Below the pieces are notes generated by a model that saw nothing but the letters and a program-made list of their open reading frames with translations, had not been told where the DNA came from and made no database searches. A program made the position numbers and the translations under genes. Shown in pieces: positions 6,024 through 8,444 of a stretch of 8,444 bases of DNA; position 1 is the stretch's first letter, and each line of letters begins with the position of its first letter. The DNA is from an uncultured Clostridia bacterium (lineage in GTDB: Bacteria > Bacillota > Clostridia > Christensenellales > UBA1242), in contig CAMUJQ010000045.1 in assembly GCA_947089305.1 (NCBI GenBank), positions 1 through 8,444 on the forward strand. The letters are read 5' to 3'.

Positions 6024-6938
6024 TTAACTCAAAAACAATACTATTGACCCAATAATACCAATAACTAAATATAAATATTCAATAATATATTCAAAGCCAA
6101 AAAGTGAAACTACAAAAATTAAAGCAATTAAAACTAAATACAAAATAATTCTTTTTCCACAAACTTGTTTGATAGAATAAAGCGAGCTAAATAGTGTAGT
6201 TAAAATTGCAAGAAATGCCATTATTACATAAACATAATAAAACCACTTCATATTACTTGCTACAGTTATTAATGGCATGCTTCCACCAACAAAACTAGCG
6301 GCATAACAACCAACTATAATATAAATGCATAAAGTAAGTGCTAGCAAAATTGATAAAAACAAATTTTGTTTTTTAGTTAATGCTCGCCCACTCTCCTCTG
6401 CAAGTGGCAAAAGTAAAAAAACGTTAAATGAAGCATAACAAAAACATTTAACAAAAGTATGTGTTCCTTTAACTTGTACAAGAGCGCTATTATTTTTTGC
6501 AGCAAAACTAACAACAACAATAAAAGCAATAACGATTAAAACACATATTATTTTAGAAAACTTCTTAAAAAAATTTGAAAACTTTCCACCAAACAACCCA
6601 GCTAAAACAAGAACAATAATTCCCACACAACTAGGCAAGGCCGTTCTTGCACTAAACTCATCCACTCCCGCAACCATCGCGCCAGCAACCACAACACAAC
6701 TAAGCACAACAAAAATTTGATACAACTTATTTTTTTTAATTTTTTGATAACTTTCGCTTTTACTTACCCCAAGTGCCTTATAAACTAAATATCCTATTAA
6801 AACAGAACTAAATACAATTGCAATACATGTTTTAAAACTAAAACCACCAAAAAAGCTAATTACTTCTTGCCCTGTAATTAAACCAGCTCCAATAATTGAA
6901 GATAATAGTAAAAAATAATAGCCTAATGTTTTTTTCAT
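6024..6938 (-). CDS. YkvI-family membrane protein (LeuT-fold/APC-type transporter)
   Basis: Integral membrane protein of 304 residues with roughly ten hydrophobic spans and very few charges. Near the N-terminus IIGAGLITGQEVISFF (15-30) matches the hallmark GAGFASGQEI of the YkvI family, where the unwound helix of LeuT-fold carriers normally binds substrate and ion. LLPLAEESGRAL (176-187) and VGGSMPLITVA (217-227) are further family-like segments. Related proteins are typically 340-370 residues, so this one is somewhat short at the C-terminus. No substrate is established for the family, so none is proposed. It follows the zinc-ribbon gene after 30 bases, probably as the last gene of the rpoD-trmK cluster or under its own promoter. 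The ATG has no SD and is enclosed in an inverted repeat. Another start is unlikely because the first helix would be lost. Confidence 0.75.
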   Translation of the reverse strand: MKKTLGYYFLLLSSIIGAGLITGQEVISFFGGFSFKTCIAIVFSSVLIGYLVYKALGVSKSESYQKIKKNKLYQIFVVLSCVVVAGAMVAGVDEFSARTALPSCVGIIVLVLAGLFGGKFSNFFKKFSKIICVLIVIAFIVVVSFAAKNNSALVQVKGTHTFVKCFCYASFNVFLLLPLAEESGRALTKKQNLFLSILLALTLCIYIIVGCYAASFVGGSMPLITVASNMKWFYYVYVIMAFLAILTTLFSSLYSIKQVCGKRIILYLVLIALIFVVSLFGFEYIIEYLYLVIGIIGSIVLFLS

Positions 6939-6950
6939 ATAGGCTATTAT
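6915..6950 (-). promoter_or_regulatory. Start-codon hairpin of the ykvI-like gene, terminator-like
   Basis: Perfect 11-bp inverted repeat: ATAATAGCCTA at 6915-6925 and its complement at 6940-6950. The loop can add three pairs between the ATG start codon (6938-6936) and CAT-complementary bases 6928-6926, leaving a 7-A loop in the mRNA. In the transcribed direction the second arm is followed by five U's (6914-6910). A read-through mRNA from the zinc-ribbon gene would therefore carry a terminator-like stem that also hides the start codon. Confidence 0.55.
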
Positions 6951-6951
6951 A
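6946..6951 (-). promoter_or_regulatory. Possible -10 box immediately before the ykvI-like start codon
   Basis: A perfect TATAAT (6951-6946) lies 7 bases before the ATG on the minus strand and would place transcription start at or next to the A of the ATG. No convincing -35 box is found at 16-18 bases, and TATAAT is common by chance in such AT-rich DNA, so confidence is low. It overlaps the inverted repeat. Confidence 0.25.
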
Positions 6952-6968
6952 TTATTTAAAAATATTGG

Positions 6969-7673
6969 TTATTCTGAATATATAATTCTATGACAATTTT
7001 CGCATTCAACAAAACCTTGATTATTTAATTTAGTCATAGCAAATATTGGAGGTTTCATTCTGCAAGCACCACATAATCCACTTTGTAAAGGAACAAGCGC
7101 TGGAAATAACTTTCCTTCTCTAATCGCTTTATATTTATTCAATAAACTTGGGTTAATTGTTGCTTCAAGTTTTTTAAGTTCTGCAACAATCTTATTTCTA
7201 GCAGCTGAACTATTTGCAACTATCTTATCAAAATTTTCTTTTGCTTTTCCATAATTAGTTCTTGCAATTACAGCATTCTTTTTAGCTTTATCAAATTTAT
7301 CTAAAATTGCATCAACACCTTTATTTAAACTCAAAAGATTTTTTTCAATTGTATCTAGATTTGTAACAATACCTTCAAGTTCTAAATTAACTTTATTTAA
7401 TTGCTCATCACTAAGTTTTTCAAGGTCAAGGCTAGCAAACTTTTGAGCTTTTTCATAATTAAGATTATAACTTTTTTTAACTTTTTCAAATTCGCTAACA
7501 GCTTTTTCTGCATCACGTTCTAAACTTTCAGCAAGTTTTAAACTACTATTAAAAACTTCTGCCATTTTATTTAACGTTACTTTATTAGGATTAGCTTCAA
7601 GAGCTTTATCTATTTTAACTAATTCAGCCTCAACTGCTTGATATTTCACCATTTTACTTATTTCTGCTTGCAT
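6969..7673 (-). CDS. C4-type zinc-ribbon coiled-coil protein (DUF164 / zf-RING_7 family)
   Basis: A 234-residue soluble protein with two parts. Residues 1 to about 175 are charged, Lys/Glu-rich and helical with heptad-like leucine spacing, giving a long antiparallel coiled coil. Residues 180-234 carry LLNKYKAIREGK followed by a four-cysteine zinc ribbon: C201xxC204 (CGAC) and C224xxC227 (CENC), then the closing HRIIY. This is the architecture of the CT398/HP0958 (FlgZ)/CdsZ-type family, whose studied members act as partners of sigma-54 or secretion and flagellar components. The role in Gram-positive relatives is not established. The gene overlaps the end of trmK by 16 bases and has AAAGGA 11 bases before its ATG, indicating translation as part of the trmK operon. 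Family call is confident; cellular function is unknown. Confidence 0.88.
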   Translation of the reverse strand: MQAEISKMVKYQAVEAELVKIDKALEANPNKVTLNKMAEVFNSSLKLAESLERDAEKAVSEFEKVKKSYNLNYEKAQKFASLDLEKLSDEQLNKVNLELEGIVTNLDTIEKNLLSLNKGVDAILDKFDKAKKNAVIARTNYGKAKENFDKIVANSSAARNKIVAELKKLEATINPSLLNKYKAIREGKLFPALVPLQSGLCGACRMKPPIFAMTKLNNQGFVECENCHRIIYSE

Positions 7674-8347
7674 TTATTTTTTTTTCCTTTTAACACATTT
7701 TTAATTTGATATATCAAATTTTTAATTTCTTCTTCCTTATCTGTTCCCATAACATTTTCTAAAATAACAAATAATTGTCTAAGTTTAAACTCCAAATATT
7801 TTAGAAACTCAGGAGATAATTTATTTAGATTAGTTCTTCCAAATTCAAGTTCATCCCGACTTAGAACATCTTCTCCTAATTCAACTTGTAAGCAATTATA
7901 AAATATTCCATCGTCAATAATTATTTCATCTAAATTAATTTTATATCCATATGAAACCAAGGCTCTACGCAAGTATACCACATTATTGTTAGGTTGTAAA
8001 ACAAATTTTTTAATTTCTAAATTTTTAGGTTTAGCTGCTAATATATTTGCTATTTCAATACCACCCATACCTGCAATGATTGCTGTATCAATTTTAATAT
8101 CATTATTATATCCGCCAAAGCCATTACAAACAACAAATTTGCTTTTATCTAACAATTCATTTTCTTTTATAAGTGAATAAGCTTTATTTAAACTAGGTTC
8201 GCTAATATCGCTAAAAATACAAGTGTCACAAACCTTATGCAAAAGTAACTCTGCGCCTATTTTGCCGTGATCGCAACCGACGTCAGCAACAATATTGCAG
8301 GGTTCTACATAACTTAATATTTTTAACATTCGTTTACCTAAGTTCAC
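7658..8347 (-). CDS. trmK: tRNA (adenine(22)-N1)-methyltransferase
   Basis: Methylates N1 of adenine 22 in the D-arm of certain tRNAs using SAM, in the cytoplasm. The 229-residue protein has the TrmK arrangement. It opens with the short N-terminal LGKRMLKILSYV, followed by SAM motif I VADVGCDHG at 20-28, acidic SDIS at 46-49, IAGMGG at 91-96 and LQPN at 117-120. The last third (about 165-229) is a charged helical domain like the coiled-coil C-terminal domain of known TrmK structures. The start is GTG at 8347-8345, 7 bases after the rpoD stop. It keeps the family N-terminus, and a GAGGA inside the end of rpoD can serve as ribosome site. ATG at 8329 would remove six conserved-type residues. The rpoD-trmK linkage, common in Bacillota, supports the assignment. 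The 3' end overlaps the zinc-ribbon gene. Confidence 0.93.
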   Translation of the reverse strand: MNLGKRMLKILSYVEPCNIVADVGCDHGKIGAELLLHKVCDTCIFSDISEPSLNKAYSLIKENELLDKSKFVVCNGFGGYNNDIKIDTAIIAGMGGIEIANILAAKPKNLEIKKFVLQPNNNVVYLRRALVSYGYKINLDEIIIDDGIFYNCLQVELGEDVLSRDELEFGRTNLNKLSPEFLKYLEFKLRQLFVILENVMGTDKEEEIKNLIYQIKNVLKGKKNKCKQK

Positions 8348-8354
8348 TTAAATT

Positions 8355-8444
8355 TTAATCCTCACTCATAAAATCACGAAGTTTTTTACTTCTATTTGGG
8401 TTTCTAAGTTTTCTAAGTGCTTTTGCTTCAATTTGACGAATACG
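8355..8444 (-). CDS. rpoD: RNA polymerase primary sigma factor, C-terminal 29 residues (5' part beyond window)
   Basis: Directs RNA polymerase to housekeeping promoters. Only the end of region 4.2 is present. It reads RIRQIEAKALRKL, then RNPNRSKKLRDF and a short MSED tail before TAA at 8357-8355. RIRQIEAKALRKLR is the near-invariant helix-turn-helix end that recognises the -35 box in sigma-70/sigma-A proteins. The conserved end and trmK immediately downstream make this the primary sigma factor rather than an alternative one. The gene continues beyond the right edge. Confidence 0.93.
   Translation of the reverse strand, partial: RIRQIEAKALRKLRNPNRSKKLRDFMSED

Noticed and set aside
6939..6971. 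The zinc-ribbon gene stop and the ykvI-like ATG are in the same frame, separated by ten sense codons, so stop read-through would fuse them
   Set aside because: The zinc ribbon ends at its normal family terminus, the stop is a TAA, and one in three neighbouring gene pairs share a frame by chance.
7986..8180. 64-codon plus-strand reading frame
   Set aside because: It is antisense to the conserved catalytic core of trmK (GMGG and LQPN region) and has no recognisable content or context.
8327..8329. ATG as an alternative trmK start
   Set aside because: It would remove the LGKRM-type N-terminus that matches the LSKRL of known TrmK proteins. The GTG at 8347 retains it and is 7 bases after the rpoD stop.

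Overview
The window is very AT-rich (roughly 30% G+C by eye), densely coding bacterial DNA using the standard bacterial code. The right-hand gene order, rpoD 3' end - trmK - C4 zinc-ribbon coiled-coil protein, is a familiar arrangement in low-GC Gram-positive bacteria. Together with the clear Shine-Dalgarno (SD) sites before most genes, it points to the Bacillota (Clostridia or a related, possibly uncultured, gut-type lineage). No finer placement can be made from the sequence.

Layout: (1) 1-1425, minus: lysS (class II lysyl-tRNA synthetase), 3' end beyond the left edge. (2) 1426-1606: a divergent promoter region. (3) 1607-3316, plus: metG (methionyl-tRNA synthetase), ending in a terminator shared with the convergent gene at (4) 3343-4167, minus: a leucine-carboxyl-methyltransferase-like (LCM-like) SAM methyltransferase of unknown substrate. 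(5) 4168-4285: a second divergent promoter region. (6) 4286-5949, plus: ATPase and permease of a nitrate/sulfonate/taurine-type (NitT/TauT) ABC importer, with no substrate-binding protein alongside. (7) 5948-5972: a bidirectional terminator. (8) 6024-8444, minus, transcribed right to left: rpoD C-terminus, trmK, zinc-ribbon coiled-coil protein, YkvI-like membrane transporter.

Functionally this is housekeeping sequence (tRNA charging, sigma factor, tRNA m1A22 methylation) interleaved with two transport functions and one orphan methyltransferase. No mobile element, CRISPR array, toxin or defence module, rRNA or tRNA gene was seen, and no intergenic stretch exceeds 300 bases.

The unusual signals are all at the level of gene starts. 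The ABC ATPase has no SD, and a good sigma-A-like promoter ends 5 bases before its ATG, which predicts a leaderless transcript. The ykvI-like gene also lacks an SD, has a perfect TATAAT 7 bases before its ATG, and has its start codon inside an 11-bp inverted repeat followed by a U-run. metG has a strong SD 31 bases from its ATG, with a perfect 6-bp hairpin between them that would bring the two close together. These are inferences from sequence and need RNA-end mapping or comparative alignment to confirm.
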